From: Dacryopinax spathularia
Lineage: Eukaryota; Basidiomycota; Dacrymycetes; Dacrymycetales; Dacrymycetaceae
Direction: 5' to 3'
DNA: 64,000 nucleotides
NCBI GenBank assembly: GCA_037974965.1
Contig: JBBPFI010000008.1
Span: 1,426,001-1,490,000, forward strand
Shown: positions 21,947 through 33,124 of the stretch, one piece after another
Position numbering within the stretch: the stretch's first letter is position 1
Layout: each line of letters begins with the position of its first letter
Program-made: the position numbers and the translations under genes
The notes under the pieces: model-generated
Seen by the model: only the letters and a program-made list of their open reading frames with translations
Databases searched by the model: none
What the model was told of the DNA's origin: nothing

Positions 21947-22350
21947 GCCTTTCAACGCACCAAAGCAGCCCAAGGAAGCCATAGAGAAGCAGAAAATTGT
22001 AGTCAAGCCGCTCTGTTCGGAACATGACAACCATAGCAGAACGCGCTTCGCGAGTTGTTTCTCCGCGCAGGCTATGTTGCGCAGAAACCCAGCACGCGTC
22101 ATACCGCATGGAACTCGCACCGAGTCCCGTAAGGGCGCCCGAAGAGCACGGGCGGTAGTGCAGGTCGTCGCTACTCTACAGTAGGGGAGCAAGCCAAGAG
22201 GGAAGAGCAACGGAGCGGGTCATGGGAGGTCTTAGACCCTGAGATGGAGAGACACGCCGAGTCAACCGCAAGCCAAAGCGGTGCGTACGTCATTAAGGAA
22301 GGTTTACCGGCGGTTCTCCTTGCGGGGAAATCGGGAGGCGATGTTGATCG

Positions 22351-22999
22351 CTGTCTATGAGAAGTCACTAACAGAGCCAGCAGATTCTCTGTGAAGAGGT
22401 CGAATTTCAGCCCGCTTGACGGATGCTGCCCAGATCGGAGCCAAGACCAAGTATACATATACATATCAACGGGGGATCCAGGAGTGCATGTCGAGCCAAG
22501 CAGGGCCTTCCGGTGGACGATCTCAGCAAGTCGCCATGTTTGCTAAGTATTCAGACTGCATATAGAGACGCACTAGAAGTAGGTGAGAGGAGGAGGCCTT
22601 GGAATGAGAGGACAGGTCGATACTCGTGGTGGTTTCCTCGCAAGAGATGGGAGCGGAGAAAGTGAGACCCTGAGAAGGCTGAGACAGAAGCAACTTCATT
22701 ATCATCGCCACTGATCAACGCAAATTTTCCCGTCAACCACCATCACTTTCGCGTCCAGCTCTGCCCAGTTCTCGATGCAACGCTCTCAATTTCATCGATC
22801 TACCTTCGCATAAATGGATCTTGAACGAGCATAATTGACACCCATGGAAACCGGGCTTGTTAACGCAGGTGGACTTGCAGCTGCAACGAGCGTGCCCGCT
22901 TAACTCGAGGAGGGTATCTATTCTGGTTTCGCAAGACGACTCTGGGTGCAGGCTGGTTTGCGATCGCTTTGGGCCTCTTGCTCCTTCTTGTCAACGCGT
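22351..22999. other. Spacer of the inverted duplication
   Basis: Unique DNA between the two arms. It holds short frames only and a TATACATATACATAT stretch near 22450. It is the presumed shared upstream region of genes C and D. Confidence 0.4.
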
Positions 23000-23405
23000 C
23001 TGCGATCAACTTGGATTTCCCGCAAGGGGATCGCCAGCAAACCTTCATCAATGACGTACGCACCGCTTTGGCATGCGGTTGACTCGGCGTGTCTCTCCCT
23101 CTCAGGGTCTGAGACTGCTAACCTCCCATGACCCGCTCCGTTGCTGCTCCCTGTTGTCTTCAAACTTCACTAGCTTAGGTAGCGGCGATGTCCCCTACCA
23201 CCCGTCCCCTTCGGCCGCCTTACGGGACTCGGTGCGAGTTACATGCGGTATGACGCGTGATGGTTTCTGCGCGACATAGCCTGCGCGGAGAAACAGTCGC
23301 GAAGCGCGTTCTCCTATGGTTGTCGTGTTCCGAGCAAAGCGGCTTGAACGACGATTTTCTGCTTCTCTATGGCTACCTTGGGCTGCTATGGCGGTCTAGA
23401 AATCC

Positions 23406-23411
23406 TATAAA
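23406..23411 (+). promoter_or_regulatory. TATA box of secreted-protein gene D
   Basis: CCTATAAATGGGCTGC lies ~160 bp before the ATG at 23566, within the arm shared with gene C. Confidence 0.5.
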
Positions 23412-23565
23412 TGGGCTGCTGGATTGCCGAAATGAAGATCAGCACAACAAGGACTCGAGCACTCGCACTCGCATCTCTACATCAGAGCCTCATTCGCATC
23501 GACCAACCTCAAATTAAACGAGTCTTCCCATCGAACACCTCTTCCAGAACACTCAACTCGCTAAA

Positions 23566-24098
23566 ATGAAGTTTGCCACCGTCTCCGCAACCACCTTCTC
23601 GCTCCTGGCCGTTGCGCTCGCCGCGCCGGCCAATATGAAGCGCGATGGCCCTGGTCCTTCTGGCACGCTCCAACTTCCTCAGGGAAACGCTGTCTGGGAC
23701 AACACCGGAGGTAAGCTTTCCTTCTCCCCTCCCTTATTCTCACCTCTGATCCCATCCCACCAGGGTTCGGCCTCGGCCACATCGTCTACCAAGGTGTCGA
23801 CCAAGACTACCACAACTCTCAAGGTGTCACGCACGTAAAGACGCACCATATCGACCTCTCCCTCCAGCTCTCCGCCGATCCGAGCGACACCGTCGTCCTC
23901 GCTCAGGGCATAGCGCCAAACGGGAACAACGTGGTCGATGTTCAGTTCCAGGTCCCCATTGCGTACGGCGGGCCGACGGGAGAGTATAGGCTTATTGTGG
24001 AGGAGACGCAGTTGGGTACTACGCCGGGCCAGCCGATCCCGATCACTTTCAGGAGCGCTGCTCCCTTGATCAATGTCGTTGCTGGCCCGACGCCTTGA
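23566..24098 (+). CDS. Small secreted protein, family copy D
   Basis: Exons 23566-23710 and 23764-24098 encode 159 residues, nearly identical to copy C: signal peptide (MKFATVSATTFSLLAVALA), APANMKR|DGPGPSGTL, then GFGLGHIVYQGVDQDY, HVKTHHIDLSLQL, AQGIAPNGN, VDVQFQVPIAYGG, YRLIVEETQ and AAPLINVVAGPTP. The intron is 53 bp, one base shorter than in copy C, so here retention would shift the frame. Coding parts are better conserved than flanks, which points to selection or gene conversion. Confidence 0.75.
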
Positions 24099-24323
24099 GG
24101 GATGCCGCCCTTCATTGAGGATCAACCTATAGGGTACTCCTAGATCCTAGATGCGCTGCCTCACACTTTGCCGCTTTAGATACATTCCTTTCTAGAGTTC
24201 TCCAATCCCATCTATTTCTACCTTTACACTTTGGCGGACATACTCAAGGAAACAAGGCCGAGCGACGTATGCTTTGACGCCCTTTGCCGCAATGACGACC
24301 GGCTTCCTTATGCAGATCTACCA

Positions 24324-25023
24324 TCATTCTCCGAACACCTTGAACCTACTCTCAATTGGCTTGAACGTCTTCTTCTCCGCCGGACCCGCAGCTTGCCCAA
24401 ACGGCATCTGAGCGACAAGCGTCCAAGTACTTGGAAGACCAAACCGTTCGCGTACTTTCTCGTCTATCAGCGGGTTGAAGTGCTACAGAACATACCTCGG
24501 TCACAACGGCGAGGACGGTCCTGAGGGGAAGACAAACCTGAAGCGACGCCGCCATCCCCTCACTAGCCAGCGCAGTCCAAACAACAAACTGCATCATCCC
24601 ACTCGTATGCTGGCTCCACTGGGGAAAATAATCCCTATACGTCGGCCACCGCTCCTGCATATCCCTCACATCCGCCTCATCCTCAAAAAACAGGACCGTC
24701 CCATATCCCGGCCTGAACGAATTATTGACTTTGCTCTCCGCGCGAGGGTAGAACTCGGCGGGCGCGACCGGCTTGAGCACCGTGAGGACTGTTTCCCGTA
24801 GCCAGGCATGCTCCGTGCCGAGGAGCAGGAGGATGCGGGAGGATTGACTGCTGAACGGGGAAGGAGTGTGTTTGAGCGCGAAGTGGAGGATGTCGAGCAG
24901 ACGTTGATGGGGAATGGGGATGCTGTTGGTGATGTGGTAGATCGTTCGTCGGTTTTCGACGGCTTTGAGGAAGGCGTTTCCAGCAGCTGGAGGCTCGGAG
25001 GTAGGGGTGGTGGCTGATGACAT
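24324..25023 (-). CDS. Hbn1/Frm2-type nitroreductase, copy 1
   Basis: Minus-strand exons 25023-24538 and 24482-24324 encode 214 residues. Family blocks are FLKAVENRRTIYHI, PSPFSSQSSRILLLLG, HAWLRETV, GYGTVLFFEDEADVRDMQERWPTY, FPQWSQHTSGMMQFVVWTALASEGMAASLQ and, in exon 2, HFNPLIDEKVRERFGLP...AQMPFG. Yeast Frm2 and Hbn1 are FMN-dependent nitroreductases linked to oxidative-stress and lipid signalling responses. The intron after SLQ is shared by all four copies here. Confidence 0.85.
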
Positions 25024-26113
25024 GGTGGACGTCGTTCTCGGCCTCTCCTCAAAGACAACAAATGGCGATTGCTTGAAGGACGGGACGCACAGGTCGAGTT
25101 GGTATGCTGTATCAAATCGACAAGCCTCCAGTCATCCATGGTAGTACTTATACCCCATCGTCACTCGCCCCTCCTAGACAACAAGCTCACCCAGCCTTCC
25201 AACTACACAGCAAGACCCCCAACCACCAAGCACACTCCACTCCCAACCGGAAAACGAGCACCATTCTCATTCTCATTCTCATTCCACGGACGGGAGATCA
25301 AGTAAGCCCCTCCCCCCCAGCCCAAGCCGAAGTAAGCAGTCCTGACACCTGACACACAATTCCAGACATTCCCAGACATTTCCCAGTCTAGCATTGAAAA
25401 CTTTCGTTCTAGAGCAGCTTGAGTGTACAGTCGAGTAGCAAGATAGCAAGCAATCACTGTGGATTCACTTTCCGACCGAGCCGAGAGGTGACGAGAGGCA
25501 GGAGGAGGGCTGCGGGGGCGTGTGAAATTCTCGTCATCCGTGGGCTTGTTGATGACTCATTTCCTTACGCACCAAGAGCGTTTGGATGGGAAGTAGGAGG
25601 AGGCTTAGGAAAGCAGTGGGAAGATACTATTGTAGTGCTCCCCGGGCGAGGGGTCGTGAGATGTGCTGGATTGCATGGGTGGGCGCTGGAAGCTGCCCGC
25701 GCGGCTTGATTGTGGCCGCCGCTCGTGCCACGGGATCTCGTTTACTACGAGAGGTCCTAAGTAGCACGGACGGAGCGTACGGCTCGAGTTCAAGATGCTG
25801 CAATGGAGGGCTTGGGGGCCGAACGTACTGTGGCGACGTATTCACGCCATCTTGAATCGCAGAATTTGCAAGAGCCGAGGTAGCCTGAACTCGCGGGGGA
25901 ACGACAAGGGGAATGCGAGGTGTCAAATTGGATACATTGCTTCAATCAATCGTACTATATGGCCTATCTACCTGTCCGTGGTGAAAGCCTCATGAATCGC
26001 TACAATGCTCATCACTAGTCATGTCGTAAAAAGTCCGCATCGCTCACTCTATCCCGCACCCTCTCATGGTTCAAGCTTCCCAAGGCCGCACGAGTTGGTT
26101 TTGGGGGAGGTGT
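25024..26113. other. Intergenic region
   Basis: About 1.1 kb between copy 1 and the HVHHV protein. It contains a pyrimidine-rich part with CATTCTCATTCTCATTCTCATT (about 25262-25283). No gene was recognised. Confidence 0.4.
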
Positions 26114-27608
26114 TTAGACGGCACGCGTCGACCCGGTGGTGTTCGCCCCGGTGGCACCGGTGTTGTTCGGCCCTGTGCCCACACCGCGCGTACCCGTCGT
26201 ACCGGTGGTATTATTCCCCGTCATGCCCGTGTGCGTGCCAGTTCCGGTATGGTTCCCCTTCCCGATCCCCAACTCCTGCAACAGCCCCTCCCCATTCCCA
26301 TCCACCGTCCGCTCGCACTCCCCGCCCAGCAAACGATCGGCAGTAGCCTCGTGCGTCAGGTTGGCGCCGAGCTGCCCGCCTTGCTTCACGAACTCTTCCT
26401 TGGCCATGGGTTCGTGCGAGATGGAGGAATGGACGATGGGGGCCTCGTGCACTACGTGGTGCATCGGGACGGTTGTGTGGATCCGAGTGGGGGCGACGGT
26501 CTCTTTTTCCACGATGGGCTGGATGACGTTGTGCACGTGGTGGTGGACGGCTGCAACAACAGCGATCAGCATACATGCTACGACTGGAGGAGAGGAGAGG
26601 AGTACTCACTCTCGTGGACACGCTCGCCCTTATCGATCACCTGCCTCTCACCAGGCAGATGCTCAACCCTATCCTCGTGCTTCGCCCCCAGCTGAATGTA
26701 CGCATTCCGGTCGCCCTCGTCCTCATTCACGTGCTTCTCATGAATGCGCGTAACGGGGACATTGCGTTGCTGGTGCTGCTCCTCCACCGCGCCACGCTCA
26801 AGCACGGGCTGGACGTGATGCTGCACGTGGTGGACATGGCGCTCTTGCTCGCGCTGACGCTCGACTTCTTCGATCTCGGGGTGGAGGACTTTCTCATGCG
26901 TCTTGTGGCCTAGGTGGATGGCGTCGTGCTACATACAATATATGCGTCAGCATTTCCTTCCCTCCTGCATATGGTCCCGAAATCACTTACATGGACGTTC
27001 CCCTGGTTGGCATCAAGCCTCTCAGGGACAGCCTCGTTCTCCCTCGGCTGATGGCCGAACGTGTGCTCGTCGTTCAGTCCACGGAAATGATGTCCATGCG
27101 TGCCGGTGCCATTGATGCCCCGGTCACCAGAAGCGTCCGTCATGCCCACATCATTGCCCGCGCCAGTATGGTGGTGGTGGTGCCTCTCAGCGCCCTCAAC
27201 GGCGGCGGCACCCGCAGCAGCGCCGGCAGCAGCGCGCCCAGCACCACCGGTGTGCGAGCCGGTGGTAGAGCGGTCGGTCCGGCCTGCGGCAGAGCCGTCG
27301 GGGTTCGTCGCTCCCGCTCCTGCGCGCCCGGTCGTCCCAGGCCCGGTCCCTTCACGTAGAGCAAGATCATCGCCCGGCCGAGCGCGCTCGCCCTCCCTCA
27401 CAGCCTGCGCGCCCGCAGGCTTGCCAGACTGCGTGCCATCGTACGCTGAGCCGGTGTTGGCGTCGTAGTCCGCTTTGGAGGAGACGCTGCCGGTCGTGCC
27501 GGTCGTGCGGCCAACGGAGCCTGTCGAGCCCGTGGTGGAAGTGGTGTTGGACGTCGTCGAGCTGTTGCCCTCGATCTTGTTCAGCACTTTATCGATGATA
27601 CCCGGCAT
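26114..27608 (-). CDS. Hydrophilic HVHHV-motif protein 1
   Basis: Minus-strand exons 27608-26991, 26928-26610 and 26550-26114 encode 457 residues. It starts MPGIIDKVLNKIEG, continues with a Ser/Thr/Gly/Ala-rich part, and then has two histidine-rich motifs: ERHVHHVQHHVQPVLE (exon 2) and VHHHVHNVIQPIVE (exon 3). Each is followed by charged helical sequence (RIHEKHVNEDEGDR; MAKEEFVKQGGQLGANLTHEATA). The tail is Gly/Thr/Asn-rich repeats. No signal peptide or membrane segment is seen. Similar His-rich hydrophilic proteins occur in fungi, some annotated as allergen-like, with no known function. The motif is shared with the protein at 30145-32077. Confidence 0.7.
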
Positions 27609-30144
27609 TGTCGTTAGTTTCTTTCAGTTGGTAGTTTCGTAGAAGGGTTGGTCGTAAGAGTAGTAGAGTAGTTGAGAGGCAAGTGGGTGGAGGCGTGTAT
27701 ACGGTTTTGAAGCAATGTACTTCCTGTCAAACCCGCTCGGACCAGCCTTATATCGCCCCCCTCACCCAACGTGCCCCGACTCGCCCCCACCCGATGCTAG
27801 GGCAAAGTCTGACGATCCTGAGGAGAGAGACGACATCACGATGACTTCAGCGGCTGGTTCGCCGCTCTCACCATCTGAGCCCGGACGAGCGGGTATGAGC
27901 GAGTGAGTACGGGGGGAGGGGAGAGCCACTGCATCATTTGTGTTTCATTGCGTGCGCCCTTCGTTGGGCGATTGGAACCGAGGAGGGAAGCGGGGAGCGA
28001 TCCCTGGAGGATTGGGGGTCCTTGGGATCGGGCTATGATGGGTGGGGCGAGAACGTTCGCGCTTCGGTCCGATTTGGGCAGTTCTAGTCCTTGGGTCAGT
28101 TGCCGGTGGGTTGCGCGGTGTGGCGGCAGGCGCACGGTATCAGACACTGCGTTTTGAGACGACCTAGAGTCGAGCGGTCCAGGAGTCCCTAGGAGAACTA
28201 GATGTGAATTCCAGGGCACCTAGTCTCGCGTCACTTGAGGTCATAATGGACCACTTACTCAGACCTAGACTGCTCATGACTAAGTCACCTAGGAGGAGCT
28301 AGACATAATTTCACTAAATGTGCTGAGCGCCTCTACTCGCTGCTTGTAATAAAATAGTTTGGTACCAGCCTGGCTTGAACTCACAATCTACACCATCATT
28401 ATTTAAACTGTTTTTAAGTACGCTGGCAACTTACCTCTCAGTTATCTAAACTCCAATAATTGTGAAATACTTATGTCCAATGCTAACCACATACAAAGAC
28501 ACATTTTGGACCCTTAACGGTCAGTCTAGCTCCTCATAGGTGTTCTACGGGCACCTAAATCGGTTTTTTTTTACACCAACTTGATGCATCGCGGGCTAGT
28601 TTCATTTATGGATACTATTTGGACCTAGGCTACTCTTCGGTTAGGCAAGCTAGGCAACAACGCCTGCAGGGCAGGCCAGCTGCCCTATTCACCCCTAGAT
28701 TCAGTCCGGTCCTGAAATCCAGCTCCTCCGAAAACGCAGTGAGACCAAGCAGGCAGGAGAGAACAGAGCCGCGACCCCAGCCTCTGAGTCCGAAGCGAAT
28801 AAGCATCTCGCATCTCCATAACGATCTGAGACCAATATCGAAGATTCACGAGCCAGAGAGCCATATTCGAAGTTTCATGGCCCACGGGATCTATGCGCGC
28901 TCTATGCGGGGGCGATGGAGCGCGTGATGCCCACAACCGGTTGGCCTAGAACGGGCGTCGGGAGTTGAGGCGCACGAGATCCACTTAGAGGCCGACGATC
29001 GGCGCGCTCTCCCACTCAGAGTGTGCGTGATCAGCCGTCCGGCAGTATAGAGTAGAGGTAGCACGAGAGCAGATCTAAAGCAGAAGCACGTGTGTTGGCG
29101 CAATCCCAGCGAGTATGACGGGTTGCATGTTGCAGCTTATCCCACTCGGACTCGTAAGAGTCTCGAGCGGCATGAGCCATCCCGAAGCAGAACTGGTCCG
29201 AGCCTCCGAGTCTCGAGCGAAATTCCATCCTTCGGCGTACATAGCCAGTGGCACACTGAGCCCGAGCACAGAGCAGTAGAGCGCGTTGGAGCGCACACTG
29301 CGGGCGCTTGCATGCGCGCTCGATCTCCGGAACCAGGGGCTCGGGAGCAATCACCCGCTTCCTTCAACCGCTTTCCCTTTCATCGCGCGCGTGGCGTCAA
29401 GGGGATGATGACGGCATGACGTTTTCCCCCTCCTCTTCCTGAGGCTGATGAGAGGTTGATGAGAGGGTGTAAGACGCTGTGGCTAGCGTTGGTGTGGTCA
29501 TCGTTGCCCTTAGTGGCGCATTGGGGTTCAGGGATCGCAGGGAGTCTGCTTCGTCCTTTCTGGTTTACGGCTCTTGGTCTTGCAGTGGCCGGTATAGCCG
29601 CTCCATGTACTGGAACTTGGATGTATGCGCACCACCTGGCATGGTATGGGATTGCCGGTACATGTCTGTCATGCACTGCGCCAAAGCATAGCAAGAACAG
29701 CGGAGCAGGAGGATGAGGAGGAGCCGGGCGCAGCTAGTCTCGCACGCTTGCTCCCAATATCGAAACACACCAGAAACCTCCTGACCTCCTCCTCCCGAGT
29801 GATCCCAGACAGTGGGAGCGGCACCAGTACGAGCACGAGTGGGGACAAGAATAACTTGGCGTCATCATACTTCTTGTCCCGCATCATCGCATTGCATCGC
29901 ATCACCCCCCATCTCCTAGCTAGGGCAGATCAAGAAGACTTCGCACACCTTACAACCCCGCTTGCTTCTTTTCGCTTGATTGTCACGTCTAACTTGCTTA
30001 GTCTTCCTTCTTCGAGAGTTATTGTCAGCATCGACGAGGAAGTGACTGTCGGCTACGATCGATCAATCTTTGACTGTTGGACTGACGACCGCACGCAACC
30101 TGCAACCACACTAAACCTCAGGCAACAGCTTCTTTTTTCTGTGC
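27609..30144. other. Long gene-poor region
   Basis: About 2.5 kb between the divergently transcribed HVHHV genes. It contains an AT-richer TIR element at about 28286-28542 (listed separately). No supported gene is seen. The last ~250 bp before 30145 is CT-rich and probably holds the promoter and leader of protein 2. Confidence 0.4.
28286..28542. mobile_element. Small TIR element, MITE-like
   Basis: CACCTAGGAGGAGCTAGAC at 28286-28304 and GTCTAGCTCCTCATAGGTG at 28524-28542 are 19-bp terminal inverted repeats with one mismatch. The 257-bp element is AT-rich and non-coding. A further related block, CCTAGGAGAACTAGATG, lies ~100 bp to the left (about 28190) and may mark a second nested or older end. 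A stretch with the look of a Pol III B box (GAGTTCAAGCC on the minus strand, about 28373-28383) lies inside but has no convincing tRNA fold. A target duplication is not clear. Confidence 0.5.
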
Positions 30145-32077
30145 ATGATGGCCACTGCAACCCAGCAACCTCCCAACGCCCCTGGGCAGATGAACGGCGG
30201 CCCCGGAGCGAAAGCGGCCTCCGGTCCCCAGCTGCGTCGCTACGAGGACCAATCCACCGGAGCGGGGCAGTTCGTCGACCCTACGCAAACTAACGAGCTT
30301 GGGAATGCCCGTCCCCAGCAGCCAACACAGACCCCTGTGCAAGCTCAAGGAGCCGCCGGGGGGAAACACACCCACCCCCGGCCGGACCCCTCGACCCTCC
30401 CTCCCCAGATATTCGACCCCGACCACCCTTCCCCCCTTCCCCCCAACACAACAGTGACGCACGACACGCTCTTCCTCAAGCCCGTGACGCACGAACGTAT
30501 CCGCCCCGTTGAAGTCGAGGAAGTGCAGCGCGTGAGAGAGGTGGAGAGGCACGTGCATCACGTGGTGGTGCATTATCAGCCTGTTAAGGTTCTTGAAGAG
30601 CGGGAAGAGGAGGTTAGGGGAGAGGCGGTGGAGCATGGGCCAGGGGGGGAGATCACGACGCTTCGACAAGAACGTACGTCCTTCTTTTCTTTCCATCGAT
30701 ACCTGTTCTGGGAGGAGTGGGGACGGATGTTGATATATGCGCGCAGACAATCATTACCACTTCGCCCCTCCCGCCTCATCGCGCGAGGAGGCAGACGCGC
30801 GACTCGCTTCCTTCCTCCAGAAACTCCGGCTGGACGACCCAGCCCGGTACTCCGCCACCATGGGGCAATCCACCACTACCACTACCACGAGGGGTGAATG
30901 GGGCACCGATGAGCTTACGACCGGGATGGGCGGTATGTCCCTCACCGGTGGCGGTGGTGCTACTGCCGGGCAAGAGAGGTATACGAGAGGGCAAGAGGGG
31001 GTTGGGGTTGTGGGTGCTTATCCGCTTGCTGGGGCTGTCGGGAGGCATGAAGCGAGGGAGAGTGGCAGGGAGGGGTATACGAGGGAGGGCGAAGGAGGGA
31101 GGACGGGGAGGTATGCGGTTGATCAGGTTGGGAGCGGGACGTACGGCGCAGGCGGTGGTAGTGGGCAGCAGATGGGAGGTGGAGGTGGGACGGGCGCGTA
31201 TGCGGGTCAAGGGATGGGCACGTATGGAGCCAGTACGACCCAGTACACCGGGCAGGGCGAGAACTTCGGCAACACGGCAAGCCAGGGACGCTGGACCTCT
31301 GGAACCGAGGGCCGTCAGATCGCTGGGCAGCAAGGCCTGTCGGAGGGAAACACGACCTACGGCCACTGGACGTCCCGAAACGCCGGTCAACATGATCCGG
31401 ACCAGGGGGCGAACTACGGCCGCTGGACGTCCTCCGGAGACGGCCAACGAGCGCAGCAGGAGTATGCTGGCGCCCCTCAGGGCGGGCAGGCTGGACAGGC
31501 TGGGCCAGTTGGGGAGAATCGGCCGGTCGAGCATCTTCCTGTGGGGAACAACGCAGTCCAAGGTGCTGGGCTGAACGGCGCCCACCAACACCGCCACCAG
31601 CAGCAGCAAGACGCCTCAAACCACGCTCAGCAAGATCGGTATGCTCCCACCGCCCCTCCCGACCCGAACACCAACGCTGACCACCCCACCGCCGACACAG
31701 AAGCGGACGCGGGCGCGCCCAAACGCGGTCACTCAAAGCTGGTCAAGACCCCTCCTCCTCCCGGGTCTAAAAGGGGACTCCGCATGTCCCGTAGCGCAGA
31801 TCGGAAGCGCGGAGAGGGAAGATGGTCGATGGACGATCATCCTTCTTCCTCTACCTCAGGGGGGAACGGAGGGCTGTCGGACGCGGAAAGGGCGAGGAGG
31901 AGGAGGAGCGCGGATGAGGCTGCGTGGTGGGACGAAGGGGCGGATGGGTCGCCTACTGGTAGCGGACGGGGAAGGGGAAGGAAAGCGAAGTGGTGGCAGC
32001 GACTTTTGGGCGTGCAGGAGCCCGCTGGGGCTCGGGCGGAGCCGTTTGCTGGGGGTGGGAGGATGAACGTCGACTGA
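30145..32077 (+). CDS. Hydrophilic HVHHV-motif protein 2
   Basis: Exons 30145-30673 and 30747-32077 encode 619 residues. Exon 1 has a Pro/Gln-rich start, a DPDHPSPLPPN segment, then EEVQRVREVERHVHHVVVHYQPVKVLEEREEE, sharing the HVHHV...QPV core with protein 1. Exon 2 begins HNHYHFAPPASSREEADARLASFLQKLRLDDP and then turns to Gly-rich disorder (YGAGGGSGQQMGGGGG). It includes three spaced copies of a GRWTS/GHWTS motif (near 31290, 31370 and 31425). The C-terminal part is basic (SRSADRKRG, RARRRRSAD). No enzyme domain is seen. An alternative start is the second Met three bases on. Confidence 0.65.
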
Positions 32078-33124
32078 TGAGTGAGGAGGCAACCCTTTGC
32101 TTCGAGCTTGCGATTCATGAAGCGAAAAGAGACACGAACTCGACCGAGTTGTATTTGTACGGTTTTGTGTTTATTGTGAGCAAGTACATACACGCGCAAT
32201 TTGTCTTCAGTCTTTAGTTATTATGTACAACGGACTCCGTGTTCCGAGTTAGCGTAGTTAACGTGTGCAGTAGTTAGCTAATACATGCGGCGTTCCTGTT
32301 ACCTCACAGCATGCCAAGTGAAATAGATCAAGAGAAGAGGACCGTTGATGCGTTTGAGCTATTCTTCGGGAAGAGGATTGGCGGGCATAGCGAGCCGCGC
32401 GGCGGGTTCGTAAGTCGGAAAGGTGGCCGCGCCGGGATGAGCGGGGATGAAGTTATTATTGGCTGGCTGGCCCAACCGCGAGAAGAGCGAGCTGCACCGC
32501 AACAGTATTGTTGGAAGGCCATAGGCTGCCCAAACTTCTTCATCAATGGCGGTCCGTTATGGTACTAACTTGGTCGATGTCGGTCCATGCCGCACTTTTC
32601 CGACCGCGATTAGCGGCTGTGCCGCTGACTTATCGCCGCGGCAGCAGATGACCTCATCAAGGCTGCTTAGCACATCCCGCCCTTCTCCGCCCTGCAGTTG
32701 CTTACGACCGTATCGTTCAATATTTCAGAAAATCCGTTCGCTGTTTCTCGCTTCTCTAGCCTCAAGGCAACACTATCTGAGCTGGTATGTTAATATGCTC
32801 CTGAGGGCTATGGACAACTGTCAATTCTGCTGAGCTCACGATGCGCTTACGAGATGGCCTAACTAAGAAATTGGGCTGATTCGGATTGGAAGTTTTGGGC
32901 TGTTCTTCCTGCGCTTGGGTCAGGCCGGCTGGGACGGCTAATGGGTGTCCGCACTGGGAAGATGAGAGTGGGATGATGTGCGAGGTGAGGGCCGGGGGTG
33001 AGGTATAAGTAGGACGATGCTGCGGCTCGTGTTGACTACTACAGCAGCAAGCGTCCTTCGCAGTCTCTTGGCTCGAGCAGACCTCTTGTCTTGTCTTTCC
33101 GAAACATCAGTTCAGTGCTCGAAA
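32078..33124. other. Intergenic region
   Basis: No gene recognised. A TATAAG at about 33004 lies ~120 bp before the ATG chosen for nitroreductase copy 2. Confidence 0.4.

Larger units (their letters stand above)
21272..24098. repeat. Large inverted duplication carrying secreted genes C and D
   Basis: The left arm, about 21272-22350, reappears inverted at about 23000-24098. The match covers coding sequence, intron, TATA region and several hundred bases upstream. Examples are CCGCTTTGG..GCGGTTGACTCGGCGTGTCTC near 22260 and 23070, GCGCGTTCTCCTATGGTTGTC against its counterpart near 22030, and CTTCTCTATGGCTNCCTTGGGCTGC. The arms flank a unique spacer of about 650 bp. Upstream parts have diverged more than the coding parts. 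Confidence 0.75.

Noticed and set aside
28340-28450. Possible tRNA-derived SINE inside the TIR element
   Set aside because: Only a B-box-like stretch is present; no fold, no poly-A tail. The inverted repeats explain the element better.
32311-32833. Short frames upstream of nitroreductase copy 2
   Set aside because: Under 100 codons, no domains, no intron signals consistent with a gene.
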